From the NCBI RefSeq assembly GCF_014191605.1, contig NZ_JACHWU010000004.1, forward strand, positions 124,001 through 188,000: a stretch of 64,000 nt of DNA, written 5' to 3'. This stretch comes from Prauserella isguenensis (lineage in GTDB: Bacteria; Actinomycetota; Actinomycetes; Mycobacteriales; Pseudonocardiaceae). The notes beneath the pieces were generated by a model. The model saw only the letters and a list, made by a program, of their open reading frames with translations, was not told the origin of the DNA and did not search any database. Both the position numbers and the translations under genes were made by a program. Positions 26,054 to 33,804 of this stretch are shown piece by piece. How positions within the stretch are numbered: the first letter of the stretch is position 1; each line of letters starts with the position of its first letter.

Positions 26054-27565
26054 ATGACCGGGCGCATTCGGAATCGCGAGCTGGCGGCCATGGTGATGGA
26101 CGCCGATGCGGCGGCATCTCTGATCGGCAGCGGCGACAACGTCGGCATGAGCGGTTTCACGGGGGCCGGGTACCCCAAGGAGGTGCCGGGGGCGCTGGCC
26201 AAGCGGGTGGCGATGGCGGAGGCGCGCGGCGAGCCGATGAAGGTGGGGCTGTGGACCGGGGCGTCGACCGCACCCGAACTCGACGGTGTGCTTGCGGAGG
26301 TCGAGGGCGTCGAGATGCGCCTGCCTTACCAGTCCGACCCCGTCACGCGCGCCAAGATCAACGACGGCCGGATGGACTACACCGACATCCACCTTTCGCA
26401 CGTCGCGCAACAGGTGTGGCAGGGCGTGTTCGGCGAGCTCGACGTCGCGGTGGTCGAGGTCAGCGGTGTCACCGAGGACGGCAGGTTGATTCCCTCGTCG
26501 TCGATCGGCAACAACAAGACCTGGCTGGAGCAGGCCGACCGCGTGATCCTCGAGGTCAACTCGTGGCAGAGCGAGCACCTCGAGGGCATGCACGACGTCT
26601 ACTACGGCACCGCACTGCCGCCGAACCGTGTCCCGGTGCCGATCACGCGTACGGAAGATCGCATCGGAGTGCCCTATTTGGAATGCCCGGTGGAGAAGGT
26701 GATCGCGGTGGTGCCCACCGAGGCGCCCGACCGCAACTCGGCGTTCGCGCCGGTCGACGAGACAGCGGAGCGGATCGCCGCGCACGTCCTGGACTTCTTC
26801 GACGTCGAGGTTCGTGGGGGCCGGTTGCCGAACGAGCTGCTGCCGTTGCAGTCCGGCGTGGGCAACGTGGCCAATGCGGTGCTCGCCGGGTTGCGTGACG
26901 CGCCATTCGACGGCATGACGGCCTACACCGAGGTGATTCAGGATGGCATGCTCGACCTTCTCGAGTCGGGAAAACTCCGGATGGCGTCGGCGACCGCGTT
27001 CTCGTTGAGTTCGGCGACGGTGGACCGGTTCAACCGGAACGCCGGGCAGTTCCGCGACCGGATCCTGCTTCGGCCCCAGGAGATCAGCAACCACCCGGAG
27101 GTCGTGCGCAGGCTGGGCTGCCTGGCGATGAACGGCATCGTCGAGGCCGATCTCTACGGCAACATCAACTCCACGCACTTGATGGGTAGTCGCATTCAGA
27201 ACGGCATCGGCGGTTCGGGCGACTTCGCGCGCAACGCGCACGTGTCGATCTTCGTGACGCCGTCGGTGGCGAAGGGAGGGGCGATCTCGGCGATCGTGCC
27301 GATGGTCTCGCACGTTGACCACACCGAGCACGACGTGGACGTGATCGTCACCGAGCAGGGGCTGGCCGACCTACGCGGGCTCTCGCCGCGGCGCCGGGCC
27401 GAGTTGGTCATCGAGCGGTGCGCGCACCCGGATTTCCGGCCCATGCTGCGGGACTACGTCGGCCGGGCGATGGAGTCCGCCTTCGGGAAGCACACGCCGC
27501 ACCTGCTCGGTGAGGCGTTGTCCTGGCACCAGCGATTCGTGGACACCGGCACGATGCGCCGGTGA
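26054..27565 (+). CDS. Acetyl-CoA hydrolase/CoA-transferase family protein (succinate:acetate CoA-transferase-like)
   Basis: 503 residues from ATG 26054 (GGAAGGA upstream). The family marks are GMSGFTGAGYPKEVPGALA at the N-terminus, LPLQSGVGNVANAVL, YTEVIQDGMLDLL with the catalytic Glu, GSRIQNGIGGSGDFARNA and VTEQGLADLRGLSPRRRA. Enzymes of this Cat1/SCACT group move CoA between acetate and succinate (or related acids), which fits a TCA-linked role close to sdh and aconitase; substrate choice is inferred. Transcribed alone. Confidence 0.88.
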   Translation: MTGRIRNRELAAMVMDADAAASLIGSGDNVGMSGFTGAGYPKEVPGALAKRVAMAEARGEPMKVGLWTGASTAPELDGVLAEVEGVEMRLPYQSDPVTRAKINDGRMDYTDIHLSHVAQQVWQGVFGELDVAVVEVSGVTEDGRLIPSSSIGNNKTWLEQADRVILEVNSWQSEHLEGMHDVYYGTALPPNRVPVPITRTEDRIGVPYLECPVEKVIAVVPTEAPDRNSAFAPVDETAERIAAHVLDFFDVEVRGGRLPNELLPLQSGVGNVANAVLAGLRDAPFDGMTAYTEVIQDGMLDLLESGKLRMASATAFSLSSATVDRFNRNAGQFRDRILLRPQEISNHPEVVRRLGCLAMNGIVEADLYGNINSTHLMGSRIQNGIGGSGDFARNAHVSIFVTPSVAKGGAISAIVPMVSHVDHTEHDVDVIVTEQGLADLRGLSPRRRAELVIERCAHPDFRPMLRDYVGRAMESAFGKHTPHLLGEALSWHQRFVDTGTMRR

Positions 27566-27748
27566 TCGCTCGGCTGTGGCGCGACCGGTCCTGCCGGCGG
27601 CGATCGCCGGGCCGGGCGGTGGTCCTTCAGTGAGGCGTCGACGGCACTCGGGCATGCGGGCTGAGCCACGGCGAGGCTTTGTCCACGCATTGTTCACGGC
27701 TCCCCGTATGAGCCCGGGGTTCGCCGGGGCCCGCCGGGTGGCATGCGA

Positions 27749-27786
27749 ACGGCCCGTGACTGGCATTTCTGCTGGTCACGGGCCGT
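27749..27786 (-). terminator. Original tRNA-Arg terminator hairpin, outside the integrated element
   Basis: Perfect 12-bp inverted repeat ACGGCCCGTGAC / GTCACGGGCCGT. Bases 27762-27788 recur exactly at 32526-32552, where the 5' arm has diverged to ACGGCCCG only. Read leftwards it would have ended the tRNA-Arg transcript before the element inserted. Confidence 0.6.
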
Positions 27787-27803
27787 TTTCGCGCGTCTTC
27801 GAT

Positions 27804-27850
27804 GGGCGCCCTCGGCAGGATTCGAACCTGCGACACCTGCCTCCGGAGGG
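27804..27850 (-). repeat. Left attachment-site repeat (3' fragment of tRNA-Arg)
   Basis: Identical over 47 bases to 32557-32603. It contains the anticodon loop, T arm and acceptor 3' strand of tRNA-Arg(CCG) in leftward orientation, then departs from tRNA sequence at 27851 (aactcatcc), so it is not a functional tRNA. Confidence 0.9.
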
Positions 27851-27942
27851 AACTCATCCGGCGTGTCACCGGTTTTTACGTGGGGTTTTGTTGTCAGTGG
27901 TCTCGCACCACGGCCTTCTGGAGCCGCTGTTGCCATCAGTTC

Positions 27943-27963
27943 GCACCACGACCCGCACCACGC
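27943..27963 (+). repeat. Candidate integrase arm-type site, left
   Basis: Two GCACCAC copies seven bases apart, plus a lone GCACCAC at 27905-27911. The 21-base unit differs by a single base from that at 32469-32489. Both lie inside the element about 70-95 bases from the core repeats, as integrase arm sites do. Confidence 0.5.
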
Positions 27964-28103
27964 AAGGCTTGGTTGCCGTGCCGATGTAGCGCCTCGTGGG
28001 AGCTCGTCTCCGCGACTCAACGTCGTAGCTCAAAGGTGGGGCTGGGCGCGCTGGCGCGGCCGTACTCGGGTCGGCCATGTGTCACGTTCAGCCAGACGCC
28101 GCG

Positions 28104-28673
28104 CTAGTTTCCGGAACGCAGCTCAAGTCCCGCAGACCTCGCGAGGCTGGCCGCAGCCTCAACCTTCCAGTAGTTGCTCGCCGTGCTGGCCTTGTAACCG
28201 GAGCCGGCGAGGATGGTGACGATCGTGTCGTCGGGGCTGAGCTGGCCGTCGCGAGCGAACTGCTCGACGGCGGGTACCACCTGTGCGCTGGTGGGTTCCG
28301 TGTAGAGGCCCGTCTTGGCCAGCTCGAGGGTCGCCGGGCGCAGCTTCTCCTCGGGCACAGCGCTCATCGCGCCTGCGCTGTCGCGGACCGCGCGCAGTAC
28401 CTCGCGGTCGCGGACCGGACGCGCGATGGAGGTTCCCTCGGCGACCGTCGGCCGCCGTTCGGCGAATTCGACTGCATCCGCGCCCGAGGCGAAGGCCTGC
28501 ACCAGTGGGCTGCAGTGCTCGGGCTGGGCGACCAGCAAGCGCGGAAGGCGCGTGATTTCCCCGGCCCGGTGCAACTCGGCGAAGTCGGTGGCGCAACCGA
28601 GCACGAGGCTGCCGGCACCGGCCGAGATGACCACGGCGGTCGGAGCTTCGAAGCCCAGGTCTTCCCAGATCTA
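28104..28673 (-). pseudogene. C-terminal fragment of a fold-type II PLP enzyme (threonine-synthase-like)
   Basis: The reading from about 28673 to the stop at 28104 gives some 190 residues: EDLGFEAPTAVVISAGAGSLVLG, later EGTSIARPVRD and VTILAGSGYKAS, which match the C-terminal half of threonine-synthase/cysteate-synthase-like PLP enzymes. The catalytic Lys and N-terminal half are missing; a stop codon precedes it and the upstream DNA switches to transposase-like sequence at about 28671. It is therefore a truncated, non-functional remnant within the integrated element. Confidence 0.7.
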
Positions 28674-28764
28674 GGATGCGAAAGCGGCGCTCGTCCTTGG
28701 GCAACAGAGGCTCGATCCGTTCCCGCAGCTCGTCCTCGACCTCCCACGGCCTGCGCTGGGCCAC
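28671..28764 (-). pseudogene. Fragment of an IS5-type transposase N-terminus
   Basis: From a GTG at 28764 the translation begins VAQRRPWEVEDELRERIEPL and continues to RRFRIL, close to the first 30 residues of IS5-family (DUF4096) transposases. It ends at the junction with the PLP-enzyme fragment; nothing else of the transposase is present. Confidence 0.65.
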
Positions 28765-28951
28765 ACCAACCTCCTGCCAGCTGATCAACAACCAGCAAGA
28801 TCGAACCACATGCACAAGATCATTCTGTTAGGATTTCTTAAGGGAAAATCAGGTTGTACGATGTCGGCCTGCATCGTCGGATTCGGCGTATGCGTTCGTG
28901 GCCATGGCGACGCGATCACCATTGTCCAATCTGGCCTGCTAGCCTGCCGCC

Positions 28952-30028
28952 ATGAGGGACAGTCAACTCACGAATTCCTACGACAGTCGGCGCATCTCGG
29001 GCGGGTCTCACAACGTACGGATCGATGAGCTTGACGTCCTCCGTGGATTCGCGCTGTGCGGCATCCTGGTCGTCAACATCTACCAACAAGTGGTCTTCGC
29101 CGAGGCGTATCGGCCGGCCGACATGCCGTTGGGTGTGCAGTTGCTGTTCTACGAACGGTTCCTACCGATCTTCGCCGTCCTGTTCGGAGTAGGGTTCGGT
29201 ATCTTCTTCGCCCGAGCGGCGGCTCGTACCGACCGACCGAGATTGGTGCTGGCGCGCCGCCTCTTGGTGCTTTTCGTGATGGGCGCGGTGCACTTCGCGT
29301 TCCACCCCGGTGAGGTACTGACCGCCTACGGCGCCCTCGGACTCGTGGTTCTGTTGCCGATGAGCTACCTGCGAGGGCGTACGGCGCTGGTCGTCGCGAT
29401 TGTGCTGCTCTTCCTCGGATCCCAGCTCATCCTCGGCTACGGACCGATACCCGGCCTGCTGACACTCGGGTACGCCCTGGCGATGCTCGGCGCACCCGAG
29501 GCCCTTGCCGCCCGAACGGGCCGGATAGCCGTCGGATTCGGGGTTTTCGGGTGCCTGGCAGGACTCTACGCATACCTCGATCTGACGGGCGTGGACCTGC
29601 CGTACGTCAACCTCATCGGCGGCCCGGGAGGCGGCGTGGATCTCTTGCCCGTCGCTGCGGCGATCGCCACCGCGTTGGCGTACTGCTGCGGCCTTCTCCT
29701 GTTGCTCCGCACCCCTGCCGCCGCCGCCATCACCGCGGTGTTCGCACCCATGGGCAGAATGGCCCTGACTAACTACCTGACCCAGACGGCCCTGTTCCTC
29801 CTGATCAGCCCGCTACTCGGGATCGACGACGGCGCCGACGTCACGCAGATTGTCGGCCTCACGGTCACGATCCTGATCGTGCAGGCCGTGTGGAGCACAC
29901 TGTGGCTGCGCTCCTTCCGGTACGGACCGGCCGAATGGCTCTGGCGGCGCCTGACGTGGTGGCAGAGCACCCCGCTTCGCCGCACACACCAACACGCCGT
30001 GCCACCCGCCCAACAAGCCGATTCTTGA
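28952..30028 (+). CDS. DUF418 domain-containing membrane protein
   Basis: 358 residues from ATG 28952. The N-terminus RIDELDVLRGFALCGILVVN is the classic DUF418/YeiB opening, followed by about nine membrane helices, FGVGFGIFF and the C-terminal DUF418 region (GRMALTNYLTQTALF ... YGPAEWLWRRLTWW). The family is thought to act in transport or acyl transfer but has no firm function. It is the only intact non-transposase gene in the integrated element, so it may be passenger cargo. Confidence 0.85.
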   Translation: MRDSQLTNSYDSRRISGGSHNVRIDELDVLRGFALCGILVVNIYQQVVFAEAYRPADMPLGVQLLFYERFLPIFAVLFGVGFGIFFARAAARTDRPRLVLARRLLVLFVMGAVHFAFHPGEVLTAYGALGLVVLLPMSYLRGRTALVVAIVLLFLGSQLILGYGPIPGLLTLGYALAMLGAPEALAARTGRIAVGFGVFGCLAGLYAYLDLTGVDLPYVNLIGGPGGGVDLLPVAAAIATALAYCCGLLLLLRTPAAAAITAVFAPMGRMALTNYLTQTALFLLISPLLGIDDGADVTQIVGLTVTILIVQAVWSTLWLRSFRYGPAEWLWRRLTWWQSTPLRRTHQHAVPPAQQADS

Positions 30029-30332
30029 GGACCGTCGCCAACGCAACGCTCGGCCGCATAACCCTTGCCTGCCGAGCAACGATCCCCGCAGACGGCGAAC
30101 GACATGGCAACCTTGACGATGACCCGCCGCGGCCCGCGAGGCATCGCCTCGCCCGGGAGCGACGTCCCCGTCGCGCCCAGGGCAGAGTAAGCGCCGGCTA
30201 CGTTCGTGGCCGCTCGAGGATCACACCCACCTCGATCATCTGCCCCCCCGCACCGAAGCTCGGAACTACCGTACCCACGGTTTCCCATCCCCTAGCTGGC
30301 CAGGAAGTGCCGGCCCGGCGTACGTCTGGATC
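30029..30332. other. Gap between DUF418 gene and IS3 element
   Basis: About 300 bases with no recognisable gene. A short minus-strand open reading (ending ERPRT, 30207-30332) looks weakly coding but is interrupted at the IS end and matches nothing I know. The missing C-terminal part of the integrase is not here, so the IS insertion was accompanied by loss or rearrangement of the flank. Confidence 0.45.
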
Positions 30333-30362
30333 GGAGCTGCTGCAGGAAATTGTGACAGTGGT

Positions 30363-31223
30363 TTAGGCCGCCTGGCTGGCGGTGTGGCTCATGATGGTTT
30401 CGTACTCGGTGGGGGTCAAGCGGCCGAGGCGGGTTTGGCGTCGGCGGCGGTGGTATGTGCGTTCGATCCAGGTGACGATCGCGATCCGGAGCTCTTCCCG
30501 GGTGGCCCACCTGCGGCGGTCGAGCACATTGCGTTGCAGGAGACTGAAGAAGCTCTCCATTGCGGCGTTGTCACCGGCTGAGCCGACCTGGCCCATTGAG
30601 CCGCGCATGTGGTGGCGCCACAACGCTTGCTGCAACTTCTTGCTGCGAAACTGACCTCCGCGATCGCTGTGCGGCGTGCAGCCGGCAACGTGCCGATCGC
30701 GTCGGGCGGCGGCCGATTCCAACGCGTCGAGGGCGAGTTGGGACGTCATCCGGTCGGCGATGGAGTAGCCCACGACGCGGTTCGACCACGTGTCCTTGAC
30801 CGCGCACAGGTATACCTTGCCCTCGCCGGCGGGATGTTCCGAGATGTCGGATAACCACAGCTGGTTTGGTTTGGTGGCGGTGAACTCGCGACGCACCAGA
30901 TCCTCGTGCGCCGGCGCGGCGGGCCGCGCCTTGCGGGGACGGTGTTTCGTGCCGAACACGCACCACCACTCGTTGTCCGAGCAGATCTTCCACACCGTGC
31001 GCTCTGACACCGTGTACCCGGTGGCGGTGATCTCGTCGTGCAACAAGCGGTAGCCGAACTCGGGATCCTCACGGTGGGCCTCGAACAGCGCGTTCGCCAG
31101 GTAGGCCTCGTCGAGTTCGGCGTCGGTGACCGACTGGGCGAGCCAGGCATAGTAGTGCTGGCGATGGAGCTTCAACACCCGGCACGCCACCGCCACCCGA
31201 ATCCGGGCGTCAGGGGCGGCCAA
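30363..31223 (-). CDS. IS3-family transposase OrfB (integrase catalytic domain)
   Basis: 286 residues as an isolated frame. After an HTH_21-type region (YLANALFEAHREDPEFGYRL) comes the rve core with an intact DDE triad: Asp in QLWLSDISEH, Asp in PHSDRGGQF, Glu in DNAAMESFFSLLQ. It has no good start of its own; it is expected to be made as an OrfAB fusion by -1 frameshifting at 31247-31253, which would add the segment beginning KRLYPFVREL. Confidence 0.92.
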   Translation of the reverse strand: MAAPDARIRVAVACRVLKLHRQHYYAWLAQSVTDAELDEAYLANALFEAHREDPEFGYRLLHDEITATGYTVSERTVWKICSDNEWWCVFGTKHRPRKARPAAPAHEDLVRREFTATKPNQLWLSDISEHPAGEGKVYLCAVKDTWSNRVVGYSIADRMTSQLALDALESAAARRDRHVAGCTPHSDRGGQFRSKKLQQALWRHHMRGSMGQVGSAGDNAAMESFFSLLQRNVLDRRRWATREELRIAIVTWIERTYHRRRRQTRLGRLTPTEYETIMSHTASQAA

Positions 31224-31228
31224 CTCCC

Positions 31229-31537
31229 TTACGAACGGGTAGAGCCTTTTCCCGGCAGATTGGCCTGCGACAGATACGCCGCAGCCCGGCGCAACACCTC
31301 GTTCTCCTGCTCCAACAGCCGATTCTGCCGCTTGAGCTCCCGCAACTCAGCCGCCGCGCCGGAGGACAGATCCGGCTTGGTGCTGGCCTCGACATCGGCC
31401 GCGCGCAGCCACTTCTGCAACGTCATCGGATGAACACCGAAGTCGCTGGCGACCTGCTCGATCGTCACACCAGGCTCGCGGTTACGCACGACCCGGACCA
31501 CGTCCTCACGGAACTCACGGGGATACGGCTTCGGCAC
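31229..31537 (-). CDS. IS3-family transposase OrfA (HTH_Tnp_1)
   Basis: 102 residues from ATG 31537. The N-terminal helix-turn-helix is KPYPREFREDVVRVVRNREPG then TIEQVASDFGVHPMTLQKWL; a Leu-zipper-like helix follows (ELRELKRQNRLLEQENEVLR). It binds the IS ends and alone usually represses transposition. The slippery G GGA AAA near its end allows the frame change into OrfB. Confidence 0.92.
   Translation of the reverse strand: MPKPYPREFREDVVRVVRNREPGVTIEQVASDFGVHPMTLQKWLRAADVEASTKPDLSSGAAAELRELKRQNRLLEQENEVLRRAAAYLSQANLPGKGSTRS
31247..31253 (-). promoter_or_regulatory. Programmed -1 frameshift heptamer in the IS3 transposase
   Basis: On the minus strand the OrfA frame reads CCG GGA AAA GGC, containing the canonical slippery heptamer G GGA AAA. 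A -1 slip enters the frame GGG AAA AGG CTC TAC, which runs open into OrfB. Confidence 0.65.
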
Positions 31538-31605
31538 AGTGGCATCCTTCCGCGCCCACCTCTCGGCAAGCGAACTCAGATGTCACAGAACCCTGCAGCA
31601 GCCCC

Positions 31606-32447
31606 GTGGGTCTTCGTGTCCTTCTCCCACGTGTGCCCGTTTTCTTGGGCGATGCTGGTGCGGACGGCCATGCTCGCGTTGTCGAGATCGAGATAGTCCC
31701 AACGCAGCGCGCAGAGTTCGCCTCGACGCGCTCCCGTTGTCATCGCGACCCACACGAGCATTCCCCACGGCAGGTCCTTGAACGCTTCATTGATGATCGC
31801 GGTCGCCTGCTCGAGCGTCGGTGGGTGTGGATTGGACGGCGGTCGTTTCGGGGGCTGCGCCTGTTCGAGCGGGTTGACCGTAATCCACTGCCACCGGATG
31901 GCGGCCTTCATCGCGCCGCTGAGGCAAGTGTGGATCTTGCGAATCGACGCAGGTGCGAGCGGCTTGCAGGTGTGCGGTCGGCATGACGCATCGCAGGTGT
32001 GAGGCCCGTCAGTCGTGTGTTCGACGAACGGCTTCCCGCCGCAGTGATCGCGGCACGTTCGGAGAGTCCGGTAGAAGGAGTCCAGGACCTCGCCGTTCAG
32101 ACGCGCCAGCGGTGTGACCCCGAGCAACGGCTTGATATGGGTGTGTCGATCGCGATGCGATAGCGCGTCCGCGTGCTCTGGTCGACGTCCACGTACTCGA
32201 GGTATCGGTCCATCAGCTGGCCGACTGTCGCGTTGGTCCGAGGGTTCCGGCTTTCGTTGACCTCGTTGACCAGACGCGTCAGGACCTTCTGGGCTTCCTT
32301 GTCCGCCTTTGGCCCAGCGGGAACGGTTTCACGGAGGTAGTGACGCTTCCCACTGAGTGGGTCGATGCCGGCGTAGACCTTCACCCGCAGTGCGCCACTG
32401 CTGAGTTGCTCGATCGAGCCCCGGGAGCGCCCCTCACGCTGCTTCAT
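31606..32447 (-). pseudogene. Tyrosine-type site-specific integrase, broken
   Basis: The reading starts MKQREGRSRGSIEQL at 32447 with an N-terminal AP2-like arm-binding and SAM-like core-binding domain. The frame breaks near 32139-32141, where a CCC run appears to have lost one base; the other frame continues HIKPLLGVTPLARLNG. It keeps catalytic Arg I in TTGARRGELCALRW but stops after KDTKTH where the IS3 element begins, so the His-x-x-Arg and catalytic Tyr are gone. It lies next to the intact tRNA, as expected for the integrase of this element. Two separate lesions make it inactive. Confidence 0.88.
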
Positions 32448-32468
32448 GGTGCGAGAGTAACGCGACTC

Positions 32469-32489
32469 GCACCACAACCCGCACCACGC
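32469..32489 (+). repeat. Candidate integrase arm-type site, right
   Basis: Pair of GCACCAC motifs seven bases apart, one mismatch from the unit at 27943-27963, located between the integrase start and the tRNA repeat. Confidence 0.5.
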
Positions 32490-32559
32490 GAATCCGGTCG
32501 CGATCATGAAAAACGGCCCGCGTCCGGCATTTCTGCTGGTCACGGGCCGTTTGATCGGG

Positions 32560-32632
32560 CGCCCTCGGCAGGATTCGAACCTGCGACACCTGCCTCCGGA
32601 GGGCAGTGCTCTATCCACTGAGCTACGAGGGC
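32560..32632 (-). tRNA. tRNA-Arg (CCG anticodon)
   Basis: Complete 73-base cloverleaf read leftwards. Acceptor GCCCTCG pairs with CGAGGGC, the D arm contains AGCTC...GAGC, the anticodon stem CTGCC/GGCAG encloses loop CTCCGGA with anticodon CCG, and the T loop is GTTCGAATC. The discriminator is G and no CCA is encoded. Its 3' half is the attachment site of the integrated element to the left, which restored the gene on insertion. Confidence 0.95.
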
Positions 32633-32881
32633 CCGCCACCTTGCGGCGACATCCAGAAGCCTATCGCATCCCGTTCACAGCCTGTACGCGTGGTCCCCGA
32701 GCTTCGACATGTGAGGTCCGCCGCGGCGGTGTACCTTCCTCGGCGCCAGTGAGTTAGGGTTACCTGTGTTGCACTCATGCGCATGTCGCTATATGTTCGC
32801 GATGCGTGGCCGCAACCACCGCCGAGAACATCCGCGAGCGACTGCCTGCGGGTGAGCACCGCCGACGAGAGAGGGACCGAC

Positions 32882-33796
32882 ATGGGCCACGGACACGGCC
32901 ATGGTCACGCCGACCTCTCGGCATCCGGCGCCCACCAGGGCAGGCTCGCCGCCGCCCTCGTGATCAGCGGCGCGTTCATGGTCCTCGAGTTCGTCGTCGG
33001 CTTCGCGACCGCCTCGCTGGCCCTGCTCTCCGACGCCGCGCACATGTTCACCGACGTCCTCGGACTCGGTATGGCGCTCGCGGCCGTCGTGCTCGCGCGC
33101 CGCAGCGGTCCCACCTACACACGCACCTTCGGCCTCTACCGTTCCGAAGTACTCGCCGCGCTCGCCAACGCGTTCCTGCTGTTCGGCGTCGGCGGCTACG
33201 TCCTCTACGAGGCCGTCGACCGCATCGGGGACGCCCCAGCGGTACCGGGCCTTCCCGTGCTGCTCGCCGCCACCGCGGGACTCGTCGCCAACATCGTCGC
33301 GTTCCTGCTCCTGCGCTCCGGTGCCAAGGAGAGCCTCAACATCCGCGGCGCCTACCTCGAAGTGCTCGCCGACCTCGTGGGTTCCGTCGCGGTGCTCATC
33401 AGCGCCTCGATCACGCTTCTGACCGGCTGGCGCTACGCCGACCCCATCGCGGGCGTCGCCATCGGCGTGTGGATCCTCCCGCGCACCGCCGTGCTCGCCG
33501 CCCGCTCGCTGCGCATCCTCTTCCAACACGCCCCCCGCGGCGTGGACGTCGCCGCTCTGGAATCCGACCTCGCCACACTCGACAGCGTCGAAGATGTGCA
33601 CGACCTCCACGTCTGGACTCTCACCTCGGGCATGGAGGTCGCCTCCGCACACCTGACGATCGGCCCCCACGGCGACACCTCGGCCGTCCTCGCCGCCGCC
33701 CAGGACCTGCTCTCGGCCCGCTACGGCATCGAACACGCCACCCTGCAGGTCGAACCCCGCGAACACGCCCAGCGCTGCGTCGAACTCAGCTGGTGA
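32882..33796 (+). CDS. Cation diffusion facilitator (zinc/divalent metal exporter)
   Basis: 304 residues from ATG 32882 (GAGAGGGACC upstream), opening with a His-rich stretch GHGHGHGHAD. Six membrane helices follow; metal-site motifs are LLSDAAHMFTDVLG (helix II) and EVLADLVGSVAVL (helix V). The C-terminal cytoplasmic domain contains DVHDLHVWTLTSG. It exports Zn2+ or similar metals against protons, in the CzcD/ZitB subgroup. A 10-bp palindrome CATGCGCATG at 32776-32785 in the leader may be a metal-regulator site, weak evidence. Transcribed alone. Confidence 0.92.
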   Translation: MGHGHGHGHADLSASGAHQGRLAAALVISGAFMVLEFVVGFATASLALLSDAAHMFTDVLGLGMALAAVVLARRSGPTYTRTFGLYRSEVLAALANAFLLFGVGGYVLYEAVDRIGDAPAVPGLPVLLAATAGLVANIVAFLLLRSGAKESLNIRGAYLEVLADLVGSVAVLISASITLLTGWRYADPIAGVAIGVWILPRTAVLAARSLRILFQHAPRGVDVAALESDLATLDSVEDVHDLHVWTLTSGMEVASAHLTIGPHGDTSAVLAAAQDLLSARYGIEHATLQVEPREHAQRCVELSW

Positions 33797-33804
33797 ACCG
33801 AGTC

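Larger units (their letters stand above)
30333..31605 (-). mobile_element. IS3-family insertion sequence (complete)
   Basis: About 1.27 kb with two overlapping-frame transposase genes and terminal inverted repeats. The ends share CTGCTGCAGG (30337-30346 and complement of 31592-31601) and, four bases further in, TGTGACA; matching G-rich bases may extend the repeat outward to 30333/31605. No target duplication is visible. It interrupts the integrase gene. Confidence 0.85.
27804..32603. mobile_element. Decayed integrated element in the tRNA-Arg(CCG) gene
   Basis: A perfect 47-bp direct repeat (27804-27850 and 32557-32603), which is the 3' part of tRNA-Arg(CCG) plus three bases, brackets 4.8 kb. 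The right copy is the complete tRNA; the left copy is the displaced 3' end. Inside lie a tyrosine-integrase gene beside the right end, now broken, an IS3-family insertion, a DUF418 membrane protein, a PLP-enzyme fragment and a transposase fragment. No replication, transfer or phage structural gene remains. The boundaries are direct from sequence; calling it a remnant of an integrative element or prophage is inference. Confidence 0.85.

Noticed and set aside
25888-26898. Alternative frame overlapping the CoA-transferase gene
   Set aside because: Arg/Gly-rich shadow translation; the ATG at 26054 frame has a good ribosome binding site and clear family motifs.
27804-27850. Second tRNA-Arg gene
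   Set aside because: Only the 3' 44 bases of the tRNA are present; the D arm and 5' acceptor strand are missing, so it is an attachment-site fragment.
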